A DNA stretch of 64,000 nucleotides from Kaistella flava (ex Peng et al. 2021). Its GTDB lineage: Bacteria; Bacteroidota; Bacteroidia; Flavobacteriales; Weeksellaceae. A program made the position numbers and the translations under genes. The stretch is taken from assembly GCF_015191005.1 (NCBI RefSeq), contig NZ_CP040442.1, positions 1,302,001 through 1,366,000 of the forward strand. Reading direction: 5' to 3'. The notes below the pieces were generated by a model that searched no databases, was not told the DNA's origin, and was given only the letters and a program-made list of their open reading frames with translations. Of this stretch, positions 42,450 to 52,492 are shown one piece after another. Position 1 is the first letter of the stretch. The number at the start of each line of letters is the position of its first letter.

Positions 42450-43883
42450 ATGAGATTCACCGTACCACTTTCAGCAGCTAAAAATTATTTCTTAGGTTTT
42501 GTAACATCCGGTATTTTCTTGGTATCCGGATTATATTTTTTCAGTGCCGAAGAAAATCAGGATAACGCCCCAATTAGCTTTTCAGAAAACTTAGAAGGCG
42601 GAAACCTCACTTCTAAAAAAGTCCATTTATCTGAATTTAATCCTAATGATCTCAATGAGGAACAATGGATTCATTTAGGATTCTCTGAGCGACAAGTTGC
42701 TACGATTCTCAAATATAAATCTGTAGTTGGAGGGAGTTTTAACTCAAAAGAACAGCTTAAGAAATGCTATGCAATTTCAGAAGAAAAATACAATGAGCTA
42801 GCACCTTATTTTGTACTTCCCAACAGTCCAAAAAAGTCGACTTCATTCCAAAACTTTAGCAATTATACTCCCAGAAAATCTTCCAATCAGTATTCAAACA
42901 ATTACAATAAAGGATTATCAATTCCTGGGAAATTTAATCCGGATTCCTATAGTATTACTGATTTCATCAATTTAGGTTTTACAGAAAAGCAAGCTGTTTC
43001 TATTTTAAAATATAAAAATTATCTCGGCGGAAGTTTCATTAGCAAAGAAAAATTTAAAGAATGCTATATTATCAATGAAGAAAACTATAGAAAATTAGCA
43101 CCTTATTTACTTCTTCCGGAAAGTAGTTCTGAAAATAAGTTTGATAAAAAATCGTTCGCAAGTAATGCTCCTCTTTCTGAAAAACCAACGATTACTTATT
43201 CGCCTTTTAATCCTAATACGACCAATCTTGAAGGTTGGAAAAATCTCGGATTTTCTGAAAAACAAGCTCAAGTAATCATTAATTACAGAGATAAAAATCT
43301 GAAAGGAAGTTTTAAATCATTAGAAGATATTGCACGTTGCTTTGTGATTTCGGCGGAAAAGTTTGAGCAGATAAAGCCGTATATCATTTTAAATTCTGAA
43401 AATACAAATAGCAAAAGTTCAGACCATTCACCAGTTAATTCAAATAACTCTCAACAAAATCAATCTGTAAAATCAAACAATAATGCAGAAACAAAAACAG
43501 ATTTCAAGAAAACAGATTTGAATGAAATAACTTTTAAACAGTTAATCGAATTTGGGTTTGATGAAAAAAGCGCTGCGAGCCTTATTGGATTTAGAAATAA
43601 ATTAGGAGGATTCGTGAACACCAAACAAATTATCGACACCTATAATATTGATAAAGATTTAGCCGAAACACTAATATCAACGGCTTTTTTATTTACAGAG
43701 AATGTTCCAAAATACACTTTGATGGACGCACCAGAATCTTGGTTAAAAAACCATCCTTATTTTAAATATTATGCAGATAAAATTATCTATTACAGAATCA
43801 CGTTTTCAAATGAAAAAAAATTCTTTAGAACGATGAATATTAAACCAGAGGCCGAACAAAAAATGAGATTATACCTTAAATAA
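42450..43883 (+). CDS. Helix-hairpin-helix repeat protein, membrane-anchored
   Basis: 477 residues from the ATG at 42450; an earlier in-frame start at 42393 is less likely because the next one begins the signal-anchor (YFLGFVTSGIFLVSGLYFF). Four ComEA-like HhH modules follow, each with the pattern of N-D-L-...-W-x-x-L-G-F-S-E-(R/K)-Q-A-x-x-I-x-x-Y and G-G-S-F: near 55-105, 160-215, 245-300 and 340-395. HhH modules bind DNA backbone; ComEA receives DNA during uptake. Four copies on one protein is characteristic of flavobacterial HhH proteins. Role unknown. Confidence 0.85.
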   Translation: MRFTVPLSAAKNYFLGFVTSGIFLVSGLYFFSAEENQDNAPISFSENLEGGNLTSKKVHLSEFNPNDLNEEQWIHLGFSERQVATILKYKSVVGGSFNSKEQLKKCYAISEEKYNELAPYFVLPNSPKKSTSFQNFSNYTPRKSSNQYSNNYNKGLSIPGKFNPDSYSITDFINLGFTEKQAVSILKYKNYLGGSFISKEKFKECYIINEENYRKLAPYLLLPESSSENKFDKKSFASNAPLSEKPTITYSPFNPNTTNLEGWKNLGFSEKQAQVIINYRDKNLKGSFKSLEDIARCFVISAEKFEQIKPYIILNSENTNSKSSDHSPVNSNNSQQNQSVKSNNNAETKTDFKKTDLNEITFKQLIEFGFDEKSAASLIGFRNKLGGFVNTKQIIDTYNIDKDLAETLISTAFLFTENVPKYTLMDAPESWLKNHPYFKYYADKIIYYRITFSNEKKFFRTMNIKPEAEQKMRLYLK

Positions 43884-43913
43884 AAAATCAGCTTCCGAGG
43901 AAACTGATTTTTT
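43882..43913. terminator. Bidirectional terminator
   Basis: AAAAATCAG / CTGATTTTT stem with inner TTCC/GGAA pairing, between convergent genes; the T run is on the plus strand and the A run on the other side. Confidence 0.8.
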
Positions 43914-43930
43914 ATAAATTATCGTAATGA

Positions 43931-45802
43931 TTAGTTTTTAATAAACTTCAAGGATTCTTTATCCAGCTGCAAAATATACACTCCTGGAAGAAGCTTTTGT
44001 ACATCAATCGAATGACCATTTTTGAATGGTTTATTCAATTTTTGAACTTGTTTTCCGGAGAAATCTGTAATTGACGCATTCTGAATTTTTTCAATTTGTT
44101 TTCCTTTAATATATAAAGTATTTCCAACTACAGGGTTCGGATAAATTGAAAATTCATCTTTTTTAATAACGTTAACATCAGCAGCTGATAAAACTCCTAA
44201 ATTTTCACAATAATCACCAGGATAAGATTGCCATTCTGAAAGATTAAAGAGTTTACTTGGCTCTGTAACAGTAGCAGATCGATATAAGGACACATCTGAT
44301 AAAGTTGAAGAATTATTAAAATAAGAAACTCCTACAGCATCAACAGCAGTGGAAACATAACGAAGTTCTACATAATTACTTCCATTAAAAGTCATTTGTG
44401 GAGCCGCCGAAACAAATCTCGCCTGATCATTTGTAATACAAGTGAAATTCGCATTCGGATTAAGAACTACAAAGGTTTGATTATTTTCTACAACACCTTC
44501 TAATTCATAAGGAGCTGGGAAATAATAATTAGTTCCACTATGAAACTGAATACTGATACGATACTTATTCAAATCTACGGCATGTCCGGTTTTATTAGTA
44601 ATTTCAAGAGCTTTATTATTATCTGTTCCTTCTAAATATTTGGTAATCATTAAATCTTTAGAATAAATATCTTGATCTAAAGTAGTAACCGATAACAAAT
44701 TACTTTCAGGAGATTCCGTATAATTTTTATAATAGGCCTTTACCGTAAATTGATAAAGCGTTGACGGAGAAAGATGATCTACTGTAAAATTTGCATTTTT
44801 TGTATATCCCAAAGAAATTCCATTTTGATAGATTTTATATCCTAAAACATTGCTATCAGAAGAAGGAGTCCAAGTCAAATTAACAAAATAAGCGCTGGTT
44901 TTCGAACTGCTCAAATCAGCTGGAGCTTCAGGAACAACTACAACAGGACTTTGTGACCAAATCGCATTGACCCATTCGGGATGATCAATAAAAGGATTTC
45001 TATTTTTCTGAATCGCAAATACTCGATTATTTCTCTCAATTTCTTTTGGCGAAACGGGATCATTATTATGCCATTGTAAAAGCAGCGCTAAAAACCAATC
45101 TTCATAAGCTTTCTCTTCACTTCCATCTAAAGGACTCGTATCATTTGCAGGTGAAGTTCCATTATAGAAATTGAAAGAATTTAATTTCCCTTCATATCGA
45201 ACAACATAATACAATAAACTTCTGGCGATATCTCCTTTAAATTCGGAATTTGGCTCATAAACCCTTCCTGTATATCCTGAATTTGGAGTTCCATTTTTGC
45301 TAATTTTAGAACCGTTCGTAAACGTATAATAATTCGTCGTTCCCGCAATTCCATAGGGATAATTACTTCTTAATTGATTAATTCTTGCATCCGTTGGAAT
45401 TACAAAGAACAAATCTGAGTACATCGGATAATTACTATTAAAACTACTTTGCGGCATCATGTGTTCCCGATTATAACCCAAGCCCTCAGCTCCAGCAGAA
45501 CTGATGAGATTCTCTTTTGTATAATGATAAGCAGTTGTTCCCGTTGGATTATTGCTATACATATCCAGCAAATAAGTATCATTAGAGGAATCATAATCAT
45601 AAAAATGATCAACGTCTGTTTTTCCATAGAAATTCGGTAGATCACCGTAATGCCATGTAATAGTTTTTTTCGAAACAATATCGTGGAGTTTTGATTTTAG
45701 TTCATATCCATTAAGTCCAGAAGTACCATCATAATAATTCGTCGGCACTTGAGAAAAAAAGAAGGTAGGCAATAAGAAAACAGAAAATAAAAGTTGTTTC
45801 AT
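43931..45802 (-). CDS. T9SS-secreted endonuclease I with Fn3 and lamin-tail domains
   Basis: 623 residues. Signal peptide (MKQLLFSVFLLPTFFFSQ), endonuclease I domain (about 25-275) with the catalytic GYNREHMMPQSSF and SDLFFVIPTDARINQLRSNY, a fibronectin type III domain (about 290-375), a lamin-tail-like domain (about 380-530, starting SKDLMITKYLEGTDNNKALE) and a type A sorting domain (IYPNPVVGNTLYIKG to LKFIKN). It should hydrolyse extracellular DNA or RNA for nutrient release. Confidence 0.92.
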   Translation of the reverse strand: MKQLLFSVFLLPTFFFSQVPTNYYDGTSGLNGYELKSKLHDIVSKKTITWHYGDLPNFYGKTDVDHFYDYDSSNDTYLLDMYSNNPTGTTAYHYTKENLISSAGAEGLGYNREHMMPQSSFNSNYPMYSDLFFVIPTDARINQLRSNYPYGIAGTTNYYTFTNGSKISKNGTPNSGYTGRVYEPNSEFKGDIARSLLYYVVRYEGKLNSFNFYNGTSPANDTSPLDGSEEKAYEDWFLALLLQWHNNDPVSPKEIERNNRVFAIQKNRNPFIDHPEWVNAIWSQSPVVVVPEAPADLSSSKTSAYFVNLTWTPSSDSNVLGYKIYQNGISLGYTKNANFTVDHLSPSTLYQFTVKAYYKNYTESPESNLLSVTTLDQDIYSKDLMITKYLEGTDNNKALEITNKTGHAVDLNKYRISIQFHSGTNYYFPAPYELEGVVENNQTFVVLNPNANFTCITNDQARFVSAAPQMTFNGSNYVELRYVSTAVDAVGVSYFNNSSTLSDVSLYRSATVTEPSKLFNLSEWQSYPGDYCENLGVLSAADVNVIKKDEFSIYPNPVVGNTLYIKGKQIEKIQNASITDFSGKQVQKLNKPFKNGHSIDVQKLLPGVYILQLDKESLKFIKN

Positions 45803-45974
45803 ATAATATATTTGGTGCTAAATTACAATATATGTTTTTGAAATATATGGAAACCTATATTAATTTTTAATGATAAATATCTTCTAAACGCGTATAGTTC
45901 TACAGTTATTAATTACAATCTATTAATTCAATGGATAACACAATAAATAATTTTAGGTTTTTGTACATTTTCTA

Positions 45975-45982
45975 TATCTTTG
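45975..45982 (+). promoter_or_regulatory. TAnnTTTG promoter (TATCTTTG)
   Basis: -7 motif 16 bp before the acyl-CoA dehydrogenase start. Confidence 0.55.
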
Positions 45983-45998
45983 AGAACAAATATAAAAT

Positions 45999-47138
45999 AT
46001 GAATAGCGAGACCACTCACAATCTTAATATGATTGCAGAAACCGCAAGGGATTTTGCAGAAAAAAATATCCGTCCAAATATTATGGACTGGGACGAAAGC
46101 CAAACTTTTCCCGTAGAATTGTTTCACCAACTTGGTGATATGGGATTTATGGGAATTGTTGTTCCTGAAGAATATGGCGGTTCTGGTTTAGGTTACCATG
46201 AATATGTAACTATTTTGGATGAGATTTCGCAGGTTGATCCTTCAATTGGACTTTCTATTGCTGCTCATAATTCACTGTGCACAAATCATATTTATGAATT
46301 CGGAAGTGAAGAGCAAAGACATAAATGGTTACCACAATTGGCTTCTGGTAAAGTAATCGGAGCTTGGGGACTAACAGAACATAACACTGGATCTGATTCC
46401 GGAGGAATGAGTACGACTGCTGTAAATGACGGTGATGACTGGATTATTTCAGGTGCAAAGAACTTTATCACTCATGCAATTTCTGGAGATATCGCTGTGG
46501 TAATGACCAGAACTGGGGAAAAAGGAGCAAGAAATAATTCGACTGCATTCGTTTTAGAAAAAGGAATGGCTGGATTTACTTCGGGTAAAAAAGAAAACAA
46601 ATTAGGAATGCGTGCTTCAGAAACCGCAGAACTTATTTTTGATAGCGTTAGAGTTCCTGATGCTAACCGTTTAGGTGAAGTTGGTTCAGGTTTCAAACAA
46701 GCGATGAAAATCTTAGATGGTGGTAGAATCTCGATTGCTGCCCTAAGTTTAGGAATTGCGAGAGGTGCTTATAAAGCAGCTTTAAAATATTCCAAAGAAA
46801 GACATCAATTCGGAAAAGCGATTAATGAATTCCAGGCGATTAATTTCATGCTTGCCGATATGGCAACAGAAATCGATGCTGCAGAATTATTAATTCAACG
46901 TGCTTCAAATCTGAAAAATGCAAAGCAACCGATGACCAAAGAAGGAGCAATGGCAAAACTATACGCTTCTGAAGCTTGTGTAAGAATTGCTAATAACGCA
47001 GTTCAGATTTTTGGCGGTTATGGTTATACTAAAGATTTCCCTGCTGAAAAATATTACAGAGATTCTAAACTTTGTACAATCGGAGAAGGAACTTCTGAAA
47101 TCCAAAGATTAGTTATTGGAAGAGAAATTTCAAAATAA
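45999..47138 (+). CDS. Acyl-CoA dehydrogenase
   Basis: 379 residues with the full family fold: GVVVPEEYGGSGLGYHE, FAD/substrate motif GAWGLTEHNTGSDSGGMST, and C-terminal catalytic region YGYTKDFPAEKYYRDSK with GEGTSEIQRLVIGREI (the Glu in GEGTSEIQ is the general base position in many members). It oxidises short/medium acyl-CoA. No ETF genes are nearby. Confidence 0.93.
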   Translation: MNSETTHNLNMIAETARDFAEKNIRPNIMDWDESQTFPVELFHQLGDMGFMGIVVPEEYGGSGLGYHEYVTILDEISQVDPSIGLSIAAHNSLCTNHIYEFGSEEQRHKWLPQLASGKVIGAWGLTEHNTGSDSGGMSTTAVNDGDDWIISGAKNFITHAISGDIAVVMTRTGEKGARNNSTAFVLEKGMAGFTSGKKENKLGMRASETAELIFDSVRVPDANRLGEVGSGFKQAMKILDGGRISIAALSLGIARGAYKAALKYSKERHQFGKAINEFQAINFMLADMATEIDAAELLIQRASNLKNAKQPMTKEGAMAKLYASEACVRIANNAVQIFGGYGYTKDFPAEKYYRDSKLCTIGEGTSEIQRLVIGREISK

Positions 47139-47158
47139 TATTTCTTTAAATAAAATTG

Positions 47159-47186
47159 AAAGCCCGGATATTTCTGGGCTTTTTCT
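47159..47186 (+). terminator. Acyl-CoA dehydrogenase terminator
   Basis: AAAGCCC / GGGCTTTTT stem-loop with T run, 20 bp after the stop. Confidence 0.8.
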
Positions 47187-47249
47187 GTTTGATAATCGAT
47201 AACAAAATATTTCTAAAGAAAACCATTTTAAACTTCTCACTTGAATGTT

Positions 47250-47257
47250 TATCTTTG
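47250..47257 (+). promoter_or_regulatory. TAnnTTTG promoter (TATCTTTG)
   Basis: -7 motif 17 bp upstream of the pyrophosphohydrolase ATG. Confidence 0.55.
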
Positions 47258-47274
47258 TTAAAATTAAAAATTGA

Positions 47275-47742
47275 ATGGATAAAATTGATTCCCTAAATCA
47301 GGTTGCAGAATTTCACAAAACGTTTAACGCACCCATTTTAGACCAACCTACAATTCCCAGTGCAGATCGATGCAACTTAAGAATTTCATTATTACAGGAA
47401 GAATTAAATGAACTGAAAGATGCCATTGCTGATAATGATTTGGTAGAAATTGCAGATGCTTTATGTGATTTACAATACGTTTTAAGCGGAGCAGTTTTAG
47501 AATTCGGTTTGGGTGAAAAATTCACAACACTCTTCAATGAAGTTCAAAGATCAAATATGTCGAAAGCTTGTGCTACCCAACAAGAAGCTGACGAAACCAT
47601 TGCCTTTTATAAAGAAAAAGGTGAAGAAGCTTATTCTCAAAAATCAGGTGATAAAATAAATGTTCATCGAGTTTCTGATCAGAAAGTGCTTAAGAATAAA
47701 TACTATTCACCGGCGGATTTAAAAACTATATTAGAAAATTAA
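47275..47742 (+). CDS. MazG-like nucleoside triphosphate pyrophosphohydrolase
   Basis: 155 residues, all-alpha NTP-PPase. The metal-binding E-x-x-E (LLQEELNELKDAI) and (E/D)-x-x-D (LVEIADALCDLQYVLSGAV) motifs are present, with the later KGKxY-type substrate region (FYKEKGEEAYSQKSGDKINV). It is likely to hydrolyse non-canonical nucleotides. The thioredoxin-like lipoprotein gene follows 21 bp downstream. Confidence 0.88.
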   Translation: MDKIDSLNQVAEFHKTFNAPILDQPTIPSADRCNLRISLLQEELNELKDAIADNDLVEIADALCDLQYVLSGAVLEFGLGEKFTTLFNEVQRSNMSKACATQQEADETIAFYKEKGEEAYSQKSGDKINVHRVSDQKVLKNKYYSPADLKTILEN

Positions 47743-47763
47743 TTATCTAATTACACTTAATTA

Positions 47764-48324
47764 ATGAAAAATTTAACCAAAATAATATTCACTGCTTCTA
47801 CTCTATTTCTTGCTTTACAATCTTGTGAATCACAGAAAGTGGTAGTTAATCGCGAAGTAAATCATACAAAAGACGGAAAAATGCTTTTAGGACACCAAAC
47901 AAAAGATCAACTTTTAAAAGAACCTTACAGCGAATGGTTCGTGAAAGAACACGACGAATATTCAATTGATCAAAAAGCAATTGCTGAATTAAAAAAAGAA
48001 AAACTCAATTCTTACAACATTACATTGGTAATGGGAACTTGGTGTGAAGACAGCCATCGAGAAGTTCCGAGATTATTCAAAATATTGGAAGCGGTAGGAT
48101 ATCCGGAAACTAAATTGACGATGATTGCAGTTAATCGTCAAAAAGAAGCTCCGAATGGTGAAGAAGGACCCTTGAATATTCAACGGGTACCAACCATTAT
48201 TGTACAGAAGTACGGCAAAGAAATTGGCAGGATTATTGAAAGTCCTTCGACAGGATATCTGGAAAGAGATTTAGTTGATATTCTTAAAAAAGACAATACT
48301 TCCCTCAAAGATTTAATAAAATAA
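47764..48324 (+). CDS. Thioredoxin-like lipoprotein
   Basis: 186 residues. A lipoprotein signal ends at Cys 20 (FLALQSC). The thioredoxin-like fold has VMGTWCEDSHREVPRLFKIL, where the CEDS position keeps only the first active-site Cys, and the cis-Pro region QRVPTIIVQ. With one Cys it cannot be a standard thiol-disulfide oxidoreductase; a monothiol reductase or binding role is possible. The next gene starts 1 bp after its stop. Confidence 0.85.
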   Translation: MKNLTKIIFTASTLFLALQSCESQKVVVNREVNHTKDGKMLLGHQTKDQLLKEPYSEWFVKEHDEYSIDQKAIAELKKEKLNSYNITLVMGTWCEDSHREVPRLFKILEAVGYPETKLTMIAVNRQKEAPNGEEGPLNIQRVPTIIVQKYGKEIGRIIESPSTGYLERDLVDILKKDNTSLKDLIK

Positions 48325-48325
48325 A

Positions 48326-48940
48326 TTGAAAGCAAACCAAAAACCATTATTCTTTATCGCAGGTGCAGTAGCAATGTTGCTCCTCTTTTTTTTGTGGAAT
48401 TCCTTAACTAAAAAAGCTGAGGACAAAGTACAGAACGATTATTACATCATCACCAATCAGATAAGGAAGATGAATAAACTGGTCGTAATGGAACAGGATT
48501 TTTCGAGCATGCAGAAAACAAAGATCACCTCGCAAATGTTAGGAAGTGCTCTTTTACCTTCCACTGAAAAGCAGATTATTACCTTTACCAAAACCAATGC
48601 ACAGGTTTCTTACGACTTGTCCAAAATGAAAATTAAGGTAGACTCAACCAATAAGAAACTCATCATTGAAGAATTACCAAACGCTGATATTCGCATTATT
48701 CCAAGCGTGGAAATTCAATCGATGGACGATTCCTTCTTTAATCGTTTTACTGACAAAGATTTTCAAAAAATCACTAAAACAGCGAAAGATAACGCGTACA
48801 AAACCGTCAATCAAAATCGACTTCGCGATGAAGGTAGAAAACAGCTTTTAGAAAATCTGGATCAAATATTTGTTTTGGCAAAGGCTTTGAATTATAAAAT
48901 AGAGGATCAAACCGGTCAACTCGATTTATCAAAACTTTAA
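48326..48940 (+). CDS. DUF4230 protein, TTG start
   Basis: 204 residues, membrane-anchored by an N-terminal helix (PLFFIAGAVAMLLLFFLWN), then a soluble domain with VVMEQDFSSMQKTKI, VSYDLSKMKIKVDS and ADIRIIPSVEIQSMDDSFFN. This matches the DUF4230 pattern. A TTG at 48326 is the only start consistent with the conserved N-terminus; no ATG precedes the membrane helix. It is translationally coupled to the thioredoxin-like gene (stop 1 bp upstream). Confidence 0.85.
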   Translation: MKANQKPLFFIAGAVAMLLLFFLWNSLTKKAEDKVQNDYYIITNQIRKMNKLVVMEQDFSSMQKTKITSQMLGSALLPSTEKQIITFTKTNAQVSYDLSKMKIKVDSTNKKLIIEELPNADIRIIPSVEIQSMDDSFFNRFTDKDFQKITKTAKDNAYKTVNQNRLRDEGRKQLLENLDQIFVLAKALNYKIEDQTGQLDLSKL

Positions 48941-48950
48941 ATAGCATCTT

Positions 48951-49139
48951 ATGAAATCCGACAAAAATAAAAAAAGCAAAGAAGCAGAAGTAAAAAAGCA
49001 AAATCAAGATTTCCCAAATGTTCCAGCTTCATCAGAAAAGATTAACTCTGAAACCACTTTAAAAAAGGAAATCAAGGAAACCTCCGATTTAAATCCTAGC
49101 GGAAAAACCGATAATACTGCTCAAAAAAGCGAAAATTAA
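48951..49139 (+). CDS. Small charged hypothetical protein
   Basis: 62 residues of low complexity, very rich in Lys, Glu, Asn and Ser, with no hydrophobic core. It starts 10 bp after the DUF4230 stop and its stop codon lies within the terminator stem. It may be a disordered accessory peptide, or not functional. Confidence 0.4.
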   Translation: MKSDKNKKSKEAEVKKQNQDFPNVPASSEKINSETTLKKEIKETSDLNPSGKTDNTAQKSEN

Positions 49140-49154
49140 TTTTTTCGCTTTTTT
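49123..49154 (+). terminator. Terminator of the DUF4230 operon
   Basis: AAAAAAGCGAAAA/TTTTCGCTTTTTT stem overlapping the end of the small gene, followed by T-rich sequence. Confidence 0.8.
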
Positions 49155-49263
49155 CATTTAATGTTAAAGTATTATTAATGTCTCTGAATATTGATCGATT
49201 GTCATAAAATTTGCATACCATATGTTACGCATAATAGTATGCAAAATCCAATAAATTTTCGCC

Positions 49264-49650
49264 ATGACTTATAATATAATCGGAATTTTTCCCACAATCG
49301 ATGATGCAATTTCAGCTGCTAAACAATTGACAAATGCCGGATTTATTAAACAATTTCCCGGATTTACAAAAAACTCAAAATTTCAACCGGAATCTTTAGT
49401 AGAGGATCATTTTATTGATCAAAATGAAATTTCAGTTTATACGCCTAATTTAAACCGAGCGCATAAAGCAAAAAATATTTTGATAAAATTTGGAGGTGAA
49501 CTCAATAAGATAAAAGGTCTTTATTATGAGAAAGTTCAAAATACAAAACCAACGAACACTTCTTTAATTCTTTTTAAGAAAAGAAAACAATTGAAGGATT
49601 ATAAAATTAAGTTAAGCCAAAAACCCATCGATTTATTAAACAACAAGTAA
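49264..49650 (+). CDS. Stress-type 17M-like protein, paralogue of the gene at 52757
   Basis: 128 residues. The N-terminus MTYNIIGIFPTIDDAISAAK parallels MSYTIVGMFPNHEDADKVAD of the 52757 gene, followed in both by a NAGF motif. These small YflT/17M-like domains bind no known ligand. Here the C-terminal half is Lys-rich and divergent (LILFKKRKQLKDYKIKLSQK). The two paralogues flank thrS-infC. Confidence 0.6.
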   Translation: MTYNIIGIFPTIDDAISAAKQLTNAGFIKQFPGFTKNSKFQPESLVEDHFIDQNEISVYTPNLNRAHKAKNILIKFGGELNKIKGLYYEKVQNTKPTNTSLILFKKRKQLKDYKIKLSQKPIDLLNNK

Positions 49651-49877
49651 TTTTTTTTAATAGTTGGAAATCGTTTCAAATGAAAGTATTTGGGACGATT
49701 TCTATTTAGAATAGCAATGAATAATTTATTTTTAAAATAAAGTTTTCTTTTTCAAAATTACAATCTCCTACTTTCTTCTGTCTAAAATTTTATACCATCT
49801 TTTAATCAAACTAATTTTCAATTTTTCTTCCATGATAGTTTTACTTAAAAGACAATCAAACAAAGCAAAAAAAACCG

Positions 49878-49885
49878 TATTTTCG
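49878..49885 (+). promoter_or_regulatory. Probable thrS promoter (TATTTTCG)
   Basis: A variant of the -7 motif (one mismatch to TAnnTTTG) 23 bp upstream of thrS. Confidence 0.45.
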
Positions 49886-49908
49886 CAACTTAAAATTTTT
49901 AGTTCAAA

Positions 49909-51834
49909 ATGATTAAAATTACTCTTCCCGATGGAAGCATCAAAGAATTTGAAGGCGCGATAACTCCGCTTGACGTAGCAAAATCAATTAGTGAAGGTTT
50001 GGCAAGAAATACCATTTCCGCAATTTTAAACGGAACACAGGTAGAAATCACCACGCCTATAACCAGCGATTCGACCCTTCAGCTTCTCACCTGGAACGAT
50101 GATTTAGGCAAAAAAGCATTTTGGCATTCTTCTGCTCACCTTCTTGCACAAGCGATTATGGAGTTTTATCCAGAAGCAAAATTAACGATAGGACCGGCAA
50201 TCGAGCAAGGTTTTTACTACGACGTAGATTTCGGTGACGAAGCATTATCTGAAAAAGATTTTGAGAAAATCGAAAAGAAAATGTTGGAGAATGCAAAGAA
50301 GAATTCAACCTTCGATTTGTATCCTGTTTCAAAAGCAGATGCTTTAAAAGAATACGCAGACAATCCATATAAAACAGAATTAATCACCAATCTTAATGAT
50401 GGTGAAATTACTTTCTGTACCCATGACAATTTCACAGACTTATGTCGTGGTGGACATATTCCAGCAACAGGAATTGTAAAAGCGGTAAAAGTTCTTAATG
50501 CAGCTGGAGCATATTGGAGAGGAGACGAAAAAAATAAACAACTTACAAGAGTATACGGAATTTCTTTCCCAAAACAGAAAGATTTAACCGAATATTTAGA
50601 ACGCTTAGAAGAAGCTAAACGTCGTGATCACAGAAAATTAGGTAAAGAATTAGGAATCTTTGCTTTCTCAGAAAAAGTTGGAGCTGGTTTACCATTATGG
50701 TTACCAAAAGGAACAGCTTTAAGAAAAAAATTAGAAGACTTTTTATCTGCAGCGCAGAAAAAATCAGGATATGAATTCGTAATGACACCGCATATTGGTG
50801 CCAAAGAATTATACGTGACTTCTGGTCACTGGGAGAAATATGGTGCCGATAGTTTTCAGCCAATTAAAACTCCAAACGAAGGTGAAGAGTTTATGTTAAA
50901 ACCAATGAACTGCCCTCACCACTGTGAAATCTATAAAGTTGGTCAATGGTCTTACAAAGATCTACCAAAAAGATTTGCAGAGTTCGGAACAGTTTACAGA
51001 TATGAACAATCGGGAGAACTTCATGGTTTGACCAGAGTTCGTGGGTTTACGCAGGATGATGCGCACATTTTCTGTACGCCTGATCAATTGATGGCAGAAT
51101 TCGAAAATGTAATTGATTTAACACTTTATGTTTTCAAATCTTTAGGATTTGAAGATTTTGTAACTCAGGTTTCTTTAAGAGATCCGGAGAATAAAGAAAA
51201 ATATATTGGTAGCGACGAAAACTGGAAAAAGGCAGAAGACGCAATTATTGAAGCAGCTAAAAAGAAAGGCTTAAATTACGTTATTGAAACTGGTGAAGCA
51301 GCGTTCTATGGCCCGAAACTGGATTTCATGGTAAAAGATGCACTTGGTCGTAAATGGCAGTTAGGAACCATTCAGGTAGATTATAATTTACCCGAAAGAT
51401 TTGACCTTACATACATTGGAAGCGATAATGAGAAACACAGACCTGTCATGATTCACCGTGCGCCATTCGGCTCTATGGAACGTTTTATTGCCATCTTATT
51501 AGAAAATACTGCTGGGGATTTCCCACTTTGGTTGGCTCCAGATCAATTCACGATTTTGCCGATTAGTGAAAAATATGTTGAATATGCAAAAAAAGTTTCA
51601 CAATTGCTGGAAAATCACGATATTTGCGGTCTGATTGATGACCGAAACGAGAAGACTGGAAGAAAAATCCGGGATGCAGAAATGAATAAACTACCGTTTA
51701 TGCTTATCGTAGGTGAGAATGAAGAAGTTGACGGCACGATTTCTGTTCGTAGAAGAGGCGAAGGAGATCTCGGCACGATGAGTGTAGGAGACTTCATCAA
51801 TTACTTCAAAAAAGAAGCAAAAATTAATAATTAG
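49909..51834 (+). CDS. thrS: Threonine-tRNA ligase
   Basis: 641 residues: TGS domain (about 1-62, beginning [16 protein letters not shown]), second additional domain with [20 protein letters not shown] and CHGGxx-type Zn/editing region [16 protein letters not shown], class II catalytic core with motif 2 [20 protein letters not shown] and motif 3 [19 protein letters not shown], and the anticodon-binding domain. Conserved Cys-His zinc ligands (NCPHHCEIY) are present. It leads the thrS-infC unit. Confidence 0.97.
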   Translation: MIKITLPDGSIKEFEGAITPLDVAKSISEGLARNTISAILNGTQVEITTPITSDSTLQLLTWNDDLGKKAFWHSSAHLLAQAIMEFYPEAKLTIGPAIEQGFYYDVDFGDEALSEKDFEKIEKKMLENAKKNSTFDLYPVSKADALKEYADNPYKTELITNLNDGEITFCTHDNFTDLCRGGHIPATGIVKAVKVLNAAGAYWRGDEKNKQLTRVYGISFPKQKDLTEYLERLEEAKRRDHRKLGKELGIFAFSEKVGAGLPLWLPKGTALRKKLEDFLSAAQKKSGYEFVMTPHIGAKELYVTSGHWEKYGADSFQPIKTPNEGEEFMLKPMNCPHHCEIYKVGQWSYKDLPKRFAEFGTVYRYEQSGELHGLTRVRGFTQDDAHIFCTPDQLMAEFENVIDLTLYVFKSLGFEDFVTQVSLRDPENKEKYIGSDENWKKAEDAIIEAAKKKGLNYVIETGEAAFYGPKLDFMVKDALGRKWQLGTIQVDYNLPERFDLTYIGSDNEKHRPVMIHRAPFGSMERFIAILLENTAGDFPLWLAPDQFTILPISEKYVEYAKKVSQLLENHDICGLIDDRNEKTGRKIRDAEMNKLPFMLIVGENEEVDGTISVRRRGEGDLGTMSVGDFINYFKKEAKINN

Positions 51835-51860
51835 AATTTAACCAATAAAAATAAGACACC

Positions 51861-52424
51861 ATAGCACAGAAATTTCATTACAGAGGTAGAGGTCCACAGA
51901 GACGAGTTCAGGAAGATTTGCACCAGATCAATCAAAAGATTCGTGCAAGAGAAGTTCGTTTAGTAGGTGATAATGTGGAACCAGGCGTTTATCCGCTAGA
52001 AAAAGCTCTAGAAATAGCTAAAGATCTGGAATTGGATTTAGTGGTTATTTCAGATAAAGCAGAACCTTTTATTTCCAGAATTTTGGATTATAAAAAGTTT
52101 CTTTACGAGCAAAAGAAAAAGACAAAAGAATTAAAAGCCAAACAAGTTAAAGTTGTTGTCAAGGAAATCAGATTCGGTCCACAAACTGATGAGCATGATT
52201 ATGACTTCAAGAAAAAACACGCTGAAAAATTCTTGGAAGAAGGTTCAAAATTGAAAACTTACGTTTTCTTTAAAGGACGTTCAATCATATTTAAAGATCA
52301 GGGAGAAATCCTTCTTCTTAAATTAGCGCAGGAATTAGAGCACGTAGGAAAAGTTGATCAATTGCCTAAATTAGAAGGTAAGAGAATGATTATGATGATG
52401 AGCCCGAAAAAACCAGCTAAATAA
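51861..52424 (+). CDS. infC: Translation initiation factor IF-3, apparent ATA start
   Basis: 187 residues if begun at the ATA at 51861: [15 protein letters not shown], then [18 protein letters not shown], the linker helix and C-terminal domain ([27 protein letters not shown]). An in-frame stop lies at 51852, only two codons before the ATA, and no ATG occurs before residue 163. A TTG at 51918 would remove conserved residues. Non-canonical starts (AUU in E. coli) let IF-3 repress its own synthesis; an ATA start suggests the same control. Confidence 0.93.
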   Translation: MAQKFHYRGRGPQRRVQEDLHQINQKIRAREVRLVGDNVEPGVYPLEKALEIAKDLELDLVVISDKAEPFISRILDYKKFLYEQKKKTKELKAKQVKVVVKEIRFGPQTDEHDYDFKKKHAEKFLEEGSKLKTYVFFKGRSIIFKDQGEILLLKLAQELEHVGKVDQLPKLEGKRMIMMMSPKKPAK

Positions 52425-52492
52425 ATTTGATAATTTGTTGATTATTCAACTTTGAATTATATTAAAGAGACTTTTTGGAGTCTCTTTTTTTT
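52392..52492. repeat. infC tail plus terminator, direct-repeat copy A
   Basis: This stretch (ATGATGATGAGCCCGAAAAA through the AGTCTC terminator) is repeated in diverged form at 53344-53450, on the other side of the stress-protein gene. Confidence 0.65.
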
